Shown in pieces: positions 1 through 11,577 of a stretch of 64,000 nucleotides of DNA (within the stretch, counting starts at the first letter, position 1; each line of letters opens with the position of its first letter). Source of the DNA: Prostheceraeus crozeri (lineage: Eukaryota; Platyhelminthes; Polycladida; Euryleptidae); assembly GCA_907163375.1 (NCBI GenBank), contig CAJQUW010005272.1:62001-126000 (forward strand), read 5' to 3'. The notes below the pieces were generated by a model. It was not told the DNA's origin. It ran no database searches and was given only the letters and a program-made list of their open reading frames with translations. The position numbers were made by a program, and so were the translations under genes.

Positions 1-1326
1 TACAGACAGCGATAAAATGGAAAGTTGCAGGCATCAATAGATTGCTGCAAAAAGTCTATCATTGTCTTCTGATCTGAAAGTCACGATAGAAATTATGGAA
101 TTATTGTTTGTTCATGAAAATTGGCTTTCCCGGGCTCAGGATTTAAGTGCAGGAGTGATTGATGGAGGCTACACTTCCAGTCCTGCGTGAGATTCAAAGG
201 ACCTTTTTTTCTACAAACCTGGGGTCATAAACATGGTCCACGACATCAAACTACCTACGGGTAATTTGACAAAACAGTGCCAATAGGCAGTTCAAGGCAT
301 GTTGTCAAATCATTGAATCAAACATCTATCTAACAATCCCACGTCAATATTCATTTGAAATAGGCTGCATATAGTAACAAAGCGCAGTGGATTTCAATTA
401 TGTATCTCAGAAAAATAAAGCCACTTCAATTTGACCGTTTTTTCTTTATGAGTACCAAGATGTCGCTGCATATTTCAATAACCATGTCAACGAAATGATT
501 ATTAGGTCTTTCTCGCTAGGCTATTTTTCTTAATGGCTAGCGAAATAGCTGGATAAGTCAATAGTACACAAAAGAAAGTTTAAGTAGACCTATTTAGATT
601 CCCTATGATTCGATTCGCGAATCACGACCCGATTCGATTCGACTCAAAATTTGACGATTCGCAGGTCCCTAAACAATGACTGTCTCATAAGGTTGATAGC
701 CAAAATATCACACCCACTTTGAGTTGTTGCTGAGTATGTGACGAAAAAGATATCGTTCAGCAGTTGAGACAGCGTGCATTGTGTTCAGCTCTGTACTATC
801 GAAATAGAGAAAAATGACAAGAGCGTACAGCTTCTATCGACAAAGAGAACAAAATATAGAGATCTTGGAGAAGAACAACTTTTCAATAAAGAAAAAAGCG
901 GAGATTTGAATGGCCTGCAAGACGACACTGAAATTGAAATGATCGACAGACGAGAAATCTTCGACTCCGCGAACTTCGACATTTAGCACCGAACTAAGTG
1001 ACTGTTGTTTCATAGTTTTTCGAAGGTTCGTGATCCCGACAACTCGAGGGCTATAAACCCGATTTCCATCACGAGCTTCAAAAAGCCACGGAATGACAGA
1101 CTTAATTCATGCTTAGTAACCTAGATAGTTGAATACATCGATTTTCAACAAGCAGTTTGACATTGAAATAATTTTCCTACTAATTAAAAGTATACATAAA
1201 TACTTGTTTTACAGATGAAATGTGTTATAGAGAATCCTTCATAAATTAGTCAGATATCCATGGAAAGTACAAATTAAGTGACTTTCAATTATAAAAATGA
1301 TTATCTACATTTCTAACACTTTCATC
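1..1326. other. No gene seen
   Basis: AT-rich unique-looking sequence. A short ORF at 774-986 is open on both strands and matches nothing I know. Positions 605-660 carry several ATTCG/CGAAT steps without a clear period. Confidence 0.5.
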
Positions 1327-1398
1327 ACATGTTGCTGTTGGATTTCTATTCTTGATAGTTCTAGGATTTTTTATCATATGTTGGATTCCTATTCTTAG
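1327..1398. repeat. Left remnant of 50-bp minisatellite
   Basis: Two diverged units with the words TTGGATTTCTATTCTT and CTAGGATTTTTTATCA, the same unit as the array at 2611-2937. The array is interrupted by the element at 1399-2610. Confidence 0.7.
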
Positions 1399-2610
1399 CA
1401 ATGTTGGGTCTTGGGTTCGCTCTTGAGTTTGGGTAGTCTTGGGGGGTACCCAAGAAACTTGGGGTGCGGACCCAAGGGCTTGGTTAACCCCCCAAGACTA
1501 AAGAAATTGTCCATGAATAATCATTTGCGGTTTTCTTGGAAAATTTCTGCCAAAGTATAAGACCACATCATATCACAGCAAGTAATCTACATGTAAGCTT
1601 ACATACATGTACATGTAAATATGTAACCTACTTCAACCACATGATTGGTCTTTCTATGATAAAACTGTGCTATCATCAACTTTGATATGGACCTACCGTT
1701 AATGTCTATCTGATAGTTTGTTTAATTAGCTTTTTAAACTATGATTCGATTACCTATGGCTTCTTTCTAAATTTAATCCATTAGTAAGGGGATCCGTGTA
1801 AGATATGTAATGGGGGGCATATTGTGTTAGAGAGAATTTTTGTGTATATCCTTTTGCGTGAAATAAAACAAATAATAAATGAAAAAATGCAATGCATTAA
1901 ACCAATACCTATATAACGCTTATGCTGTTGAATTGGTAGCCTACAATAATTCGTAGATAACTTGCTTCATATAACCCCTTGCCCTGAAAGTTAAAAGCTT
2001 CAGTCTATATTGTTTATTCTACTAATAGTCTACATGTATTAGAAATAGAAAGATATCGTTATCATTTAATGCAGTGACATTCTTTGATGATTGCTTCTTA
2101 CGATTAGTAAAAATATTACATCTATATTTGTGCTATTTTCGTCTTACACGAGGCCTATGTTATGTGTGTTTCGTTCCTCGATCAGACATGTTGCAAGGAA
2201 TGTAGCTTAGTCATGTATGTTGTTCTAATTAGGAAATTATTAGGTTGAAGACATAAACAGGGTTGATGATATTAAGCCCAGAGATAACCTATGCCGATAA
2301 TTTAAACTTTAAGCTGAATATTAATATGGCCTCAATTCCACAATAACAAATTCATGTAATAAATAGCAATTAACATGAGCATTAGATATATATTAATTGG
2401 ATAGCAATATGTAAAATATGGCATGATTCAAAATATCTTTATGCAATTTTAAATGTCAATCAAAATCCCAAACATGTTCAGGAAATTGTCGTCCCACTTC
2501 ATAAGGGAAATAGCTATTATTGGGTCCAATCTTGAGGGTTACCCAAGATTAATCTTGTTCTTGGGTCTTGGGGGGTACACCAAACCCAAGTCCCTTGGAC
2601 CCAAACCTTG
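1399..2610. mobile_element. Non-autonomous inverted-repeat DNA transposon (hAT-like)
   Basis: Left end CAATGTTGGGTCTTGGG and right end (reverse complement) CAAGGTTTGGGTCCAAGGG form imperfect terminal inverted repeats. Each end carries repeated CTTGGGT/ACCCAAG words near 1408-1500 and 2519-2607. Both sides are flanked by TTCTTAG (1392-1398 and 2611-2617), a 7-bp target duplication, and the same minisatellite continues on each side. No coding sequence is seen inside. Superfamily is inferred only from duplication length and could be another group. Confidence 0.65.
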
Positions 2611-2937
2611 TTCTTAGTTGAAATTTCAAGGATTTTTATCACATGTTGGATTTCTATTCTTGCTCAGTGAAATTCCAAGGTATTTTTTATCACTGTTGGA
2701 TTTCCTATTTATTTACTCAGTGAAATTTCTAGGATTTTTTATCACCTGTTGGATTTCTATTCTTGCTCAGTGAAATTTCTAGGATTTTTATCACCTGTTG
2801 GATTTCTATTCTTGCTCAGTGAAATTTCTAAGATTTTTTATCACCTGTTTGATTTCTATTCTTGCTCAGTGAAATTTCTAGGATTTTTTTATCACCTGTT
2901 GGATTTCTATTCTTGCTCAGTGAAATTTCTAGGATGC
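2611..2937. repeat. 50-52 bp minisatellite, about six units
   Basis: Tandem units built on GTTGGATTTCTATTCTTGC, TCAGTGAAATTTCTAGGA and TTTTTATCACCT. Unit starts lie near 2646, 2696, 2749, 2799, 2849 and 2899. Open frames here (2749-3000 + and 2828-3034 -) are artefacts of the repeat. Confidence 0.85.
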
Positions 2938-3070
2938 TTGAAAGATCATTTCGAAATTGTAACTTTTTCAATACCTTCTGAGAAAATAGTGCAGGCTTAG
3001 ATTGCATTTTGGGTTTCAAAACAAGACTTGACAATTCTCAAAACTTAAATCAGAATGACAGACCAAGGTT

Positions 3071-3475
3071 TCACATATAGAAAATTAACAACTCACCTTC
3101 ATGAGCCGGAGCCTCTTCCACCTTTAACGACAGCGAGCGGACACGGCAGCACCTCGATATTGACCAACTGCCCTCCTCATCATTGTCACCAACTCGCCTT
3201 CTACATCCCATACAAACGTACTGTGACGGAGGAGAGTTCACACCTTTTTTATCCATTCCAGAGATAATGGAGAGAGCAAAAGTGAAATCTTGGAATGAAA
3301 CTTTCCCTCCGTTAGCAGGAAATGTGAAGTTTTGATGTCCAATCTTCACCTCAAACTTCGGCTGGTCACCGAAAGCTTCAGCGTCTCTGACGCCCGTCAA
3401 CAAGCTCGTCGCCCAAAACAATCCGTCCATTAGATTTAACGAAGAAATCCTTTTCCTCAAATTGCTTGACAACAT
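3071..3475 (-). other. Unassigned ORF, possible exon or gene fragment
   Basis: An open frame of 134 residues, longer than most in this AT-rich area. The middle (QPKFEVKIGHQNFTFP, then VSFQDFTFALSI) has a faint resemblance to the longin-type region of NPRL3, a GATOR1 subunit, which has a KFELKID...F...HP core. The downstream part (CMGCRRRVGDNDEEG) does not fit. No splice structure could be established and the match may be chance. Confidence 0.2.
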
Positions 3476-3618
3476 TCCTTCAGGTGAGATTGGCCACTGA
3501 TCCCGTGCCTGAATACATTAACCATCTTGTGGTTGCCATTCGAGATCTAGACAGGGATTGTTTTCCACGGCTGTTATGATTTCCATTCTCAGGAATCTTT
3601 AGTTGCGACATGGTCTTG

Positions 3619-4053
3619 CTAATATTGATAATCCTTCCATTGAATGCATAAGTCATTCCAGCAGAGTTTTGGAATTATGTATTTGTACGTCCGATCGAAT
3701 GGCCTCACGCGGTAATGTTTGTGACGGCCATTCAATAACACGTTAAATGTTTCGTGTTGGAGCTGGCGTGGGGAGAGTCTTCTGAAAGGACCAGCGCCAG
3801 CTCCACCCTCTTCGAGCCATCTCTTCACTCTCTCTCCACATCCCGGAGAGTAAAATCCAGATCATAGTCTTCCTCCGCCTGTCATCGGATTTGAAGACAT
3901 AATGACCGAAAATGCCAAAATGTCCCTGTCCAAACTCTCCATGACTTCGCTCAAAGTTGTTTCAGGTGAAAACGCGAAGATCTTGTCGAGAACTGATATC
4001 TTCAGGCAAATATAACTACTCTCCAAGTTCACTGCAAGGAAATGATTACTCAA
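3619..4053 (-). other. Two short unassigned minus-strand ORFs
   Basis: Open frames at 3619-3828 (includes FNVLLNGRHKHYRVRPFDR) and 3862-4053 (includes SVIMSSNPMTGGGRL). With 3071-3475 they make a local cluster of minus-strand open frames, which could be exons or a decayed gene. I do not recognise them. Confidence 0.15.
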
Positions 4054-4151
4054 ACATGAATCAGTTTATCAGAGCAGGGATGGATTCGATATGTTTTTCA
4101 AAATACCTTCAAGGAGCTTCGGGCAATATCGTCGTCAAAACCAGCAATCCC

Positions 4152-4351
4152 TGACTATTCCTGGATTCATTTATGGACAATCCTATACCTGACTATTCCA
4201 GGATTCATTCATCGACAATCTTTTTCCTCCATACGGTAACTAGTCAAAACCGTTTTCATATTCTGCTCACTTGAGGTTTTGTGATATATCGTTAATAAAT
4301 TAGCTATAATTTGAGGTTTTGTGATATATCGTTAATAAATTAGCTATAATT
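4152..4351. repeat. Two adjacent short tandem duplications
   Basis: A segment of about 38 bp beginning CCTGACTATTC is present twice (about 4152-4189 and 4190-4227) with small changes. A segment of about 40 bp containing GTGATATATCGTTAATAAAT is present twice, identically, at about 4272-4351. Confidence 0.8.
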
Positions 4352-6632
4352 TGAGAAAGCATGTTTTCTGCAATAATACATTTGAAATAATTTTTGAAGC
4401 AATGTCATGGAAACATTCATTCTCAGAAATCTCCTAGAAATCCATGGACATTTCAAAAGTTCCTCCATGGAGATCTCCATAGATATCCATATCGACGGCA
4501 AGCTTGGCGTTTATGCATGAATGATTAAAATTCTTAAGTTGGAAAAAGATATGTACAAAAGGAGAGGTACAAAACAGGGTTGCAAACGGTCAGATTTTAC
4601 TCAACCCAAATCAACCTGCAACCGGTGTAGGCCTATATATATAGATATAGATTCACATATTATAGATATTCACGTGTCTTATCACAAGCTATTAAGCATC
4701 GACATAAAATACTTACAAGCTGTACTTTTTCAATAGTATAATCTTTCCTTACACAAAAGTTTCAAATTTTTCATATTATGACACAATTTAAATATAGATG
4801 AAGTCTGATGCGTGATCTGCACAAAGCGAAGGATCATGGGTGCAGTATAAAATGTGTCAAGCGAACGTAAGTAAAATAAACCAAGTTTATCCCAAACTAT
4901 ACTATGTGCAAAATGTGTTATCGATTAGAGACCGATTGTGTTAAGGAAAAAACCTCGGTCGTTGTTTAATTTTCGAAATGATCACTTTTACTGACGTTCT
5001 ATCGTTCCCTACATTGACAAAACTGATATAAAATTCATTGATCAAAAAATGTGACGGAGTTCTTACCACTACAGGTTGCCATTTCTCCAAATGAATTAAA
5101 AAATCATAATCCAAAATTTTGATCCTGGAAAGCAAAAATGTAAAATTCACTTCATGCTCAACTAAATAGCCTTCTATTAGAATCATTAAGAATATCATGT
5201 TGAAATATGATTATTTGATTTCGAAATCTTCAGACATTTTTAAATATGGCAACCTGGTAATACAGGAGTTGAGTAAGGATTGAAGGTTCGAAATCGATTT
5301 TGATGTCATGAACAATTGGACAATGATGCTTTGAACGAAGACGATGGCTTGACAACCTTATTGTCATTCATGAAGCTTAAGCTTGAAAAGGATGATACTC
5401 AATCCTGCCTAGATAGTGTGAGGACTTCAAACAGTGCACGTGTGTTGGCGGGCAGAAAGGGACTGACATGGTGCAAATTGATCAGTAATGCAGCAGAATC
5501 CTGAAAAGGAAATAGTACCGCCACAGGATGTTGTGGTTTGAGCTTATTGATGATGCAAACATTGGAAGATCAGAAGAATTGCTGGTGTTATCCGGTCGAG
5601 CAAACCGGATGGTCGCTGAAGAAGTAATATAGACATTTCGGTTCATTAATAATAGAGACATTATATTATTAATATAGACACATCGAAAGCAGAGGCCGTT
5701 TTCACCTCTGTAAGGTTGAGCCAGTTTTTCACTTGTTCGCTTTAGATGTAGTTAACGACTAATGAAATGACCTCTTTCAACAGCATAGAGATGGACGAGG
5801 ATCTCGTCATTGGCGGGGTCGTCGTCGGCAGGGCAGATGTTTGGAACAGCCTTTTCGCCGATGCCGGCATCGAATTCCCATTCAACTCGTTCTATCAATC
5901 GCATCAATAATGCCACAACTCGACTTTCATACAAGTGCTGTGAATCCTTTCGCAATTTGATAGCCGTATATCCTCATTCAGTAAAGTCAGTGTCGTGAAA
6001 AAAGAATCAGCGGTGGCTTTATCCACAGGTAACGAGCGAGGATTCTAAGCATTATGACACTCATTTGATCAATATTAGGTGCGGATCGAAATGCGATGAA
6101 ATGACCAAAAGCAGCTAAATAATGACCAATATAAAAAGGCTTGTGACAGAAGAGTCAATACATGTGTCGGTGCAGAATCATGCCGTGTTATATAGCATTG
6201 CTTCGAAAAATGGTTGTTGTAGTTTTACCTGCTCCCGTTCAGCGGATAGGAGGCTTCGTGTCAATACAATATGAAGCGACACACCCAGGAGGAAAATTAA
6301 TTATTGCTGGCGAGGAGTGACCCGTGGTGGAGAAAAAGTGTCTGGCCCTAAAGAATTGGCAAAAACATGGAGTAATTAACGGCATCAACTGAAGAGAAGT
6401 AAATTTATGGGAGAATTTTGCTTTTTGGTTTTCTTCTGACTTAAGACATGTACTAATTATCGTTTCCAAGACTAAATTGTGCACATTATGTGTTGTGTTT
6501 CACATCACCTACTCACTAATAGAAAGAAATTTAGTTTCTGTATCGGTTAATGACAGCATCCCATGTTAGTTCGTCTCAGGTATGTTAATGTTAGCCTCGC
6601 CACACATACAAATATCGGCAATTGGCTATGTT
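4352..6632. other. No gene recognised
   Basis: AT-rich sequence with short open frames (4521-4736 +, 4941-5198 -, 5316-5504 +, 5752-5955 -, 6239-6484 -). None shows a domain I can name. A small AT-rich direct repeat with AATATAGACA words lies near 5625-5685. Confidence 0.4.
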
Positions 6633-6837
6633 GGAGTTGATTTGTGCTAATAGCCTTGCGGGTATAAAATAAAGATACTCTGTTGAGTAAATTTTCGATT
6701 TAATCTTCGTCAGACTCACATTTGTGAGAAGTCTGACGAAGAGCAAATGTGAGAGTCTGACAAAGATTAAATCGAAAATTTACTCAACAGAGTATCTTTA
6801 TTTTTTACCCGCAAGGCTATTAGCACAAATCAACTCC
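6633..6837. repeat. Long near-perfect inverted repeat (hairpin/MITE-like)
   Basis: Left arm about 6633-6726 and right arm about 6744-6837 are reverse complements over about 94 bp with only a few differences. Arms begin GGAGTTGATTTGTGCTAATA. The centre contains a second, smaller palindrome built on CTTCGTCAGACT/AGTCTGACGAAG. Read on the minus strand, the left arm has CTGACGA, a small stem and GAAA in order, vaguely like a hammerhead core. No target duplication is evident. Confidence 0.85.
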
Positions 6838-7579
6838 ATTATTCAAACTCGGGTATGGCCAACGTATTTAGAAATTAATTGGCTATGTGGTTTGAACACT
6901 TGAATGAAGTGTTGAATGAACTACTCTTGAACACTTGCACTGAGCATCAAGTTGCAGTTTTCACTTAAGAGAAAACCACAAAGGGCTTGGAGTCTACCTC
7001 CACGCTTAAGTTACCTCCTGATTCCTGCTTCGTGTTTACTTCCTTATGGGAGCAATTTAAATCTAAATTATAAGCTTAGCTGTAATTAGATATAGAATTA
7101 TAGTATTTAAACAAAAGATCAATATTTTTCCAGGTGAGGGAAATTAAAAAAAATAAGCGCGATGCGTTCGACCGGCACAGCCAGTCATCGGCATTCGAAA
7201 TGCTGGACTCAGTAGTATAGAACTCTTCATGGTTCAAAGAAATTCATTTTTCGATGAATTTCCATTAGTCGAAATCATGAAGTCTTATCTTTATTACACG
7301 AATATTTCAATTTGAAAATCTCGGTCTATGGGCTGATAGATATCTACATAAGATTGACTACGGAGCGAAAAAAAATTTTAAGGAGTTCGGAATATACCGT
7401 GCCACAGACATCGAACACTAAGCATTATCGGAGTGTATATAGCAGGTATAGCATATCTTTGAGGTAGAGTCATTAGGCAACTCCGTATTTATTAAATCAC
7501 TTTCGATTACTAAGTGAACTCGAGGGATACAGGTGGCATCATAGAGTAGGGATATGCAGGTAGAGTGTCGACTCAAAAA

Positions 7580-7735
7580 AGTATCTGTAAACAGTGAAAA
7601 CTTTTATATGAAAATATTCAGTTTTTTGCGGAGATCACGATCCCGTGGTCCAAAAAAATATTTGAGCAGATTTAAAAAAGTCAAAATTTTGCAATTTATA
7701 CACTACCGAGATGACTCTCCCTATATACATGTAAG
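7580..7735. repeat. Dispersed repeat, copy C
   Basis: Matches 12525-12685 at many positions, including TATTCAGTTTTTTG, CCGTGGTCCAAAA and CTACCGAGATGACTCTCC. Homology ends at AAGTAG, where a hAT-like end begins. Confidence 0.75.
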
Positions 7736-7738
7736 TAG

Positions 7739-7805
7739 CAGTGGCGTCTTCTCCGTACCTTCTATAGGCCTTCGGCGCATCCTCAAAAATAATTTACCAA
7801 CATTT
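7739..7805 (+). mobile_element. hAT-like left-end fragment
   Basis: Begins CAGTGGCGTCTTCTCCGTAC and continues through AGGCCTTCGGCGCATCCTCA. This is nearly the same as the left end of the element at 49900-50967. No partner right end was found, so it is probably a truncated copy. Confidence 0.55.
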
Positions 7806-7872
7806 TGACAAAAAAGTCAAAATTTGCCAATTTATATAGGCCTACTTACCGAGATGACTCTCCTAAATATGT
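7806..7872. repeat. Dispersed repeat, copy A, left half
   Basis: Contains AAAGTCAAAATTTGCCAATT and ACCGAGATGACTCTCCTA as in copies B and C. It is interrupted by the non-LTR element and resumes at about 11926. Confidence 0.7.
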
Positions 7873-8037
7873 AAAGTAAGTAAGTAAGTAAGTAAGCGTT
7901 TATTTCTCGTAAATGAAAATCTATACAGAGTGTTACAACTACATTCAAGTGAACTTCAAGTAATATGAAGCAGTAAAAATAAAAAAAAATTTGCTGCAAA
8001 ATCACACAATATGCGTACATGTACATTGAAAGATATG

Positions 8038-10680
8038 CTAACTATGTTTGAAAGAGCACTTTATATTATGCTGAATCATAAAAGGGAAAAAGGAACGGAG
8101 CGAATTTCTGTTCGAAACAATAGGATAGGAATAGTTATTTGAAAGAGCTAATTTACGCGGCAAAAGATCGCTCAACAAATGCTCTGAGTCACTTTCAATT
8201 ACACTGAACAAGTTTTGTGACAATTTAATTCACCTACGTTCTAAAAAAACATCACATTTGTCACATTTTGATAGACCATTGCACATAATGCGATGGGCTC
8301 TCTTTTCAACTTTTACAAGCACATTGTTATCTTTTTTATTGAGACCAACGAAGACTGGAGAAAGCATAGTCAAAAACTAATCGAATGATTGCCAAATATA
8401 TGTCATGTAACTTTATAGTGGAAACAAGGGGCTTTAATCGGCGAAGAAGATGTAAGCGACGACTGGCCTTTACACGCAAGTAATTCACATGATTGTCCCA
8501 TGTTAATGTGTCATTCCAAAATAACACCTAGACATTTTGCCATAGAAACTCGATTTACAGAAAGTGGCTCATCAAAAAATATGGGATTTCGGGAAACAAG
8601 CATGACATTAGACTTACTGGTATTCAACGTTAACATATTTAATGAACACCGTCGTGCAACGTTCAAAGTTTCATCTTCAATAGCGCTACGAATACAAGAT
8701 GCATTACCGTTGGAAAATGGAACAACAATGCTGACATCATCGGCATATTTGACCATAGTACTCTCGTCAGATATACAACACAGATCTTTTATATACAGAC
8801 AAAAAATGAAAGGTCCCAACACTGAACCTTGTGGGACACCACGAGAAATATTGACTGAACGAGAGAAGTGCCCATCTATTTTTACAACAGCTTTTCTGTG
8901 CTCAAAATAGGATCTAAGCCAAACAACAAGTTCGATCGGAAAGTGCATATTCAACATCTTTTCAAATACAATATTGTGATCAACACAGTCAAATGCTCTT
9001 GTCAAGGTCAAAATTCAGAATTGCACAACAAGTTTTTGCCGATCATCAAAAGCACGCAGTGAAGCATCAACTAGCTTAATTAGAGCGGTGGTGGTGGAAG
9101 ATCCTTTTCGGAAACCATGTTGCTCTCTTCCAAAATTTATGAAAAACATTTCGGCATAGCGGTTAAGAATAATTCGTTCCAGTAGTTTGGAGAGAACTGA
9201 AAAGTTGAAATATATCGTAGTTTTTCTACATCAGGAGGCTTAGTTTTAGGAAGCTGGACAATAACTGCAGTCTTCCATCTGGACGGGAATATCATCTCCT
9301 TCAAGGAAGAATTATAAATGGCAGCCAATGGCTTTGAAATGACATCTGCGAGAAGTTTATATAACCGAGTAGGAATAGTGTCAATGCCAGATGATTTATT
9401 GAGAGGCAGCTTTTTCAACATGTTGTATACCTCTTGACTTGTCAACTTCATTGAACCAATTCTCCATTTAAATTGCCACATGCATTTATCTTCATCATAT
9501 CATCAATAGACGAGAGAAGCATTGAGCAACTTTATCAGCAATAAGATCAAGAAGATTATCAACACTGCCTTTCTCTGAAATCAAATGAGAAAAGTCATTT
9601 ATAGTTTTCGGCTTAGTTTGACAAGCAAACAATTCCCAGAGTCCATTCGGAGAAGACATTATTTTACTTGCCCAAATCTCTTTAGCACGAAGAATTTCTT
9701 TTTTCACCTTTTCTTTCAGCTCGTTATATCGCACCCAGTTCTTTGCACGAAAAGCAGCCCACCGCTCGTGAATAAGATTTTTTGTGAGTGGTGTCATCCA
9801 TTCTTTATCATTCTGAGTTATTGGAATGTATTTGAATGGAACAAACTTTTCGATCAAAAAGTTCAAACAGTTGATGAAGGTATCCAACTTTTGTTCAACA
9901 CCATCTACACCTTGAGTAACACCACTCCAATCGATTTTACAGGCGTGGTAATACAAAGAATCAATATTCGATTGTCTAAAATCATAAAGTCTATGATATC
10001 GTACACAGTTGGATTGTAAATGACTTTGATTCTTAGGAGTGCAGGTTAGCATCAAGTGATCGAACGTACCAAGCGGAGCATCATATTTTACACCAATTTC
10101 ATCATAAATCATGCACAAATCTTTAGATACAAGAATGTGATCAAGGATGGCATTTTTTCTTGTCGACTGAACAATGAGATCAATTAAATCTAAATCAAAA
10201 CACAATGCTTCAATATTAAAAAAATTCAAATCACCAACTACAATTGATGAAAATATGGCTTTCTTGTTAGAAAATCGTCGAAAATTTCCATATACTGGCA
10301 TGGATGCTAGAGAGTTCTTCGGAGCTTAAATTAGGAGGTATATACAAGCACAACAGTAAATATTTAGAGAATTGAACTCTACAATCAAATATTCTATGTC
10401 GCACCGGAGATTGTACATAGATGTAATATTCAAAAATGGCAAAATTGAATTTACATACACAGCGACTCCTCCACCTCTACGATGGCAGCGATCATTTCGA
10501 ATACTCAAATATCCTGGAATATCAATAAGAGTTGAGTCAACATATCACTTAACCATGTTTTCTGTCACACAAATTAAATCAGGAGATTCAGTGAAGCAGC
10601 AATTTTAAGCTCATCAATTTTCGGTAGCAATGAACGAGCATTTAAAAGAGTAATAGAGGGATAGCCGACACTTGGTAAAA
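8038..10680 (-). pseudogene. Non-LTR ORF2: APE endonuclease + reverse transcriptase, frameshifted
   Basis: Starts just after ORF1 with LLNARSLLPKIDEL, the usual opening of an APE-type endonuclease. It continues with RRGGGVAVYV, GDLNFFN (about 10235), LDHILVS (about 10145) and FDHLML (about 10067). The reverse transcriptase follows: NKSSGIDTIPTRLYK, RAFDCVDHNIV, SRGVPQGSVLGPFIF and YADD at about 8736-8747. Open pieces at 9495-10301, 9137-9481, 8511-9011 and 8336-8527 are in different frames, so the copy is dead as written. The C-terminal end near 8040-8220 has the SFFPF type of motif common in this group. Confidence 0.88.
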
Positions 10681-10683
10681 ATC

Positions 10684-11475
10684 TCAATGAAAATTTGAAT
10701 TTATGTTTCCATTTGTCTGCACTTGTACAATCTTTCCTCTCTTAGTCACAACGTTTTCACCACGATCTCGTCTGCTTTTCAATTCAAGACGGAGAGCCTT
10801 GCATTTCTCTCTTTCCATCTTTGTTTGGTCAGGATTAATGAAAATATTCGAAAGTGATGTTGTATTTCGAAGCTTTCGAGCATTTCGAAGAATGTTTCCA
10901 CGTACATCATCATCAGCACATTTGAATCTGAGAAGACGAGGCTGAACAGAAGCCGATGCTCGTCCAATACGATGACAAGCCGTAATGTCAACTGAAAAAA
11001 TTCCAATAGCCTCACAGATTTTAGCGACGGACTCTTTATCACTTTCAATTCTTGATTCGGCAGAGCCTGATGTTATTTCAGCAAGACCTGATATAATCAG
11101 GAAGCTACGTCTCTTCAAGCGTTCTTCGAACTCATTGCACATATCCTCAATGGTGACAGGATTTGTATTTGCAATTTTGTTGTACTCATTTTGCAGAATA
11201 TCATATTTCTTCTGCAAATCTGTGTGTTTCTCAATCTGCAAGTTCAATTGATCTGATACTGGCTTCAGATGTTTCTGAAGATGAGTCTCGAATAATGATG
11301 ATAAAGCATTGCTGTCAAGTGATTCTCTTGTTCTCGTTGGAGAAACCGATAGAGCTCTATTGTTTGTTTGACTTTTCAAATGCATTATAGCTTTGACCAT
11401 ATCTTTCTTAGTTATTTGTGTCTTCTTTAGAAGGTCACACTCAGACATAGATATCATTTCATCCAAGGTCACCAT
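10684..11475 (-). CDS. Non-LTR ORF1 protein (coiled coil + RRM-like)
   Basis: An intact frame of 263 residues from ATG at 11475. Residues about 60-105 are rich in Leu, Gln, Lys and Glu and look like a coiled coil (HTDLQKKYDILQNEY). A region like an L1/CR1-type RRM and C-terminal domain follows: RRSFLIISGL, ACHRIGR, PRLLRFKCADDDVR, IFINPDQTKMEREK. Such proteins bind element RNA and form the retrotransposition particle. Its stop lies directly before ORF2. The ATG sits in one arm of a 10-bp hairpin (CACCATTTTT/AAAAATGGTG, 11472-11500). Confidence 0.8.
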   Translation of the reverse strand: MVTLDEMISMSECDLLKKTQITKKDMVKAIMHLKSQTNNRALSVSPTRTRESLDSNALSSLFETHLQKHLKPVSDQLNLQIEKHTDLQKKYDILQNEYNKIANTNPVTIEDMCNEFEERLKRRSFLIISGLAEITSGSAESRIESDKESVAKICEAIGIFSVDITACHRIGRASASVQPRLLRFKCADDDVRGNILRNARKLRNTTSLSNIFINPDQTKMEREKCKALRLELKSRRDRGENVVTKRGKIVQVQTNGNINSNFH

Positions 11476-11492
11476 TTTTAAAAAAGTCAAAA

Positions 11493-11577
11493 ATGGTGCA
11501 CGACGGACTCGAACTCAGTGTACAAAGCTTTACAGTCACACACGATACCGCCAAACCACTAGATCAGTTGAACACTA
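11493..11577 (-). other. tRNA-derived Pol III promoter-like head
   Basis: Read on the minus strand it has an A-box-like TGATCTAGTGG (11556-11566) and a B-box-like GAGTTCGAGTCC (11505-11516) at suitable spacing. The middle contains CTGTAAA, which would give a GTA anticodon. Runs of T5 and T6 follow, as in Pol III terminators. The acceptor stem does not pair properly, so this is not a functional tRNA gene. It lies directly upstream of the element's ORF1. Confidence 0.55.

Noticed and set aside
4577..4640. hAT-like CAGGGTTGC and GCAACC words
   Set aside because: Spacing is only about 50 bp, the ends are not matched beyond a few bases, and there is no duplication.
11493..11577. Functional tRNA-Tyr gene
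   Set aside because: A and B boxes and a GTA-like loop are present, but acceptor and anticodon stems do not pair well.
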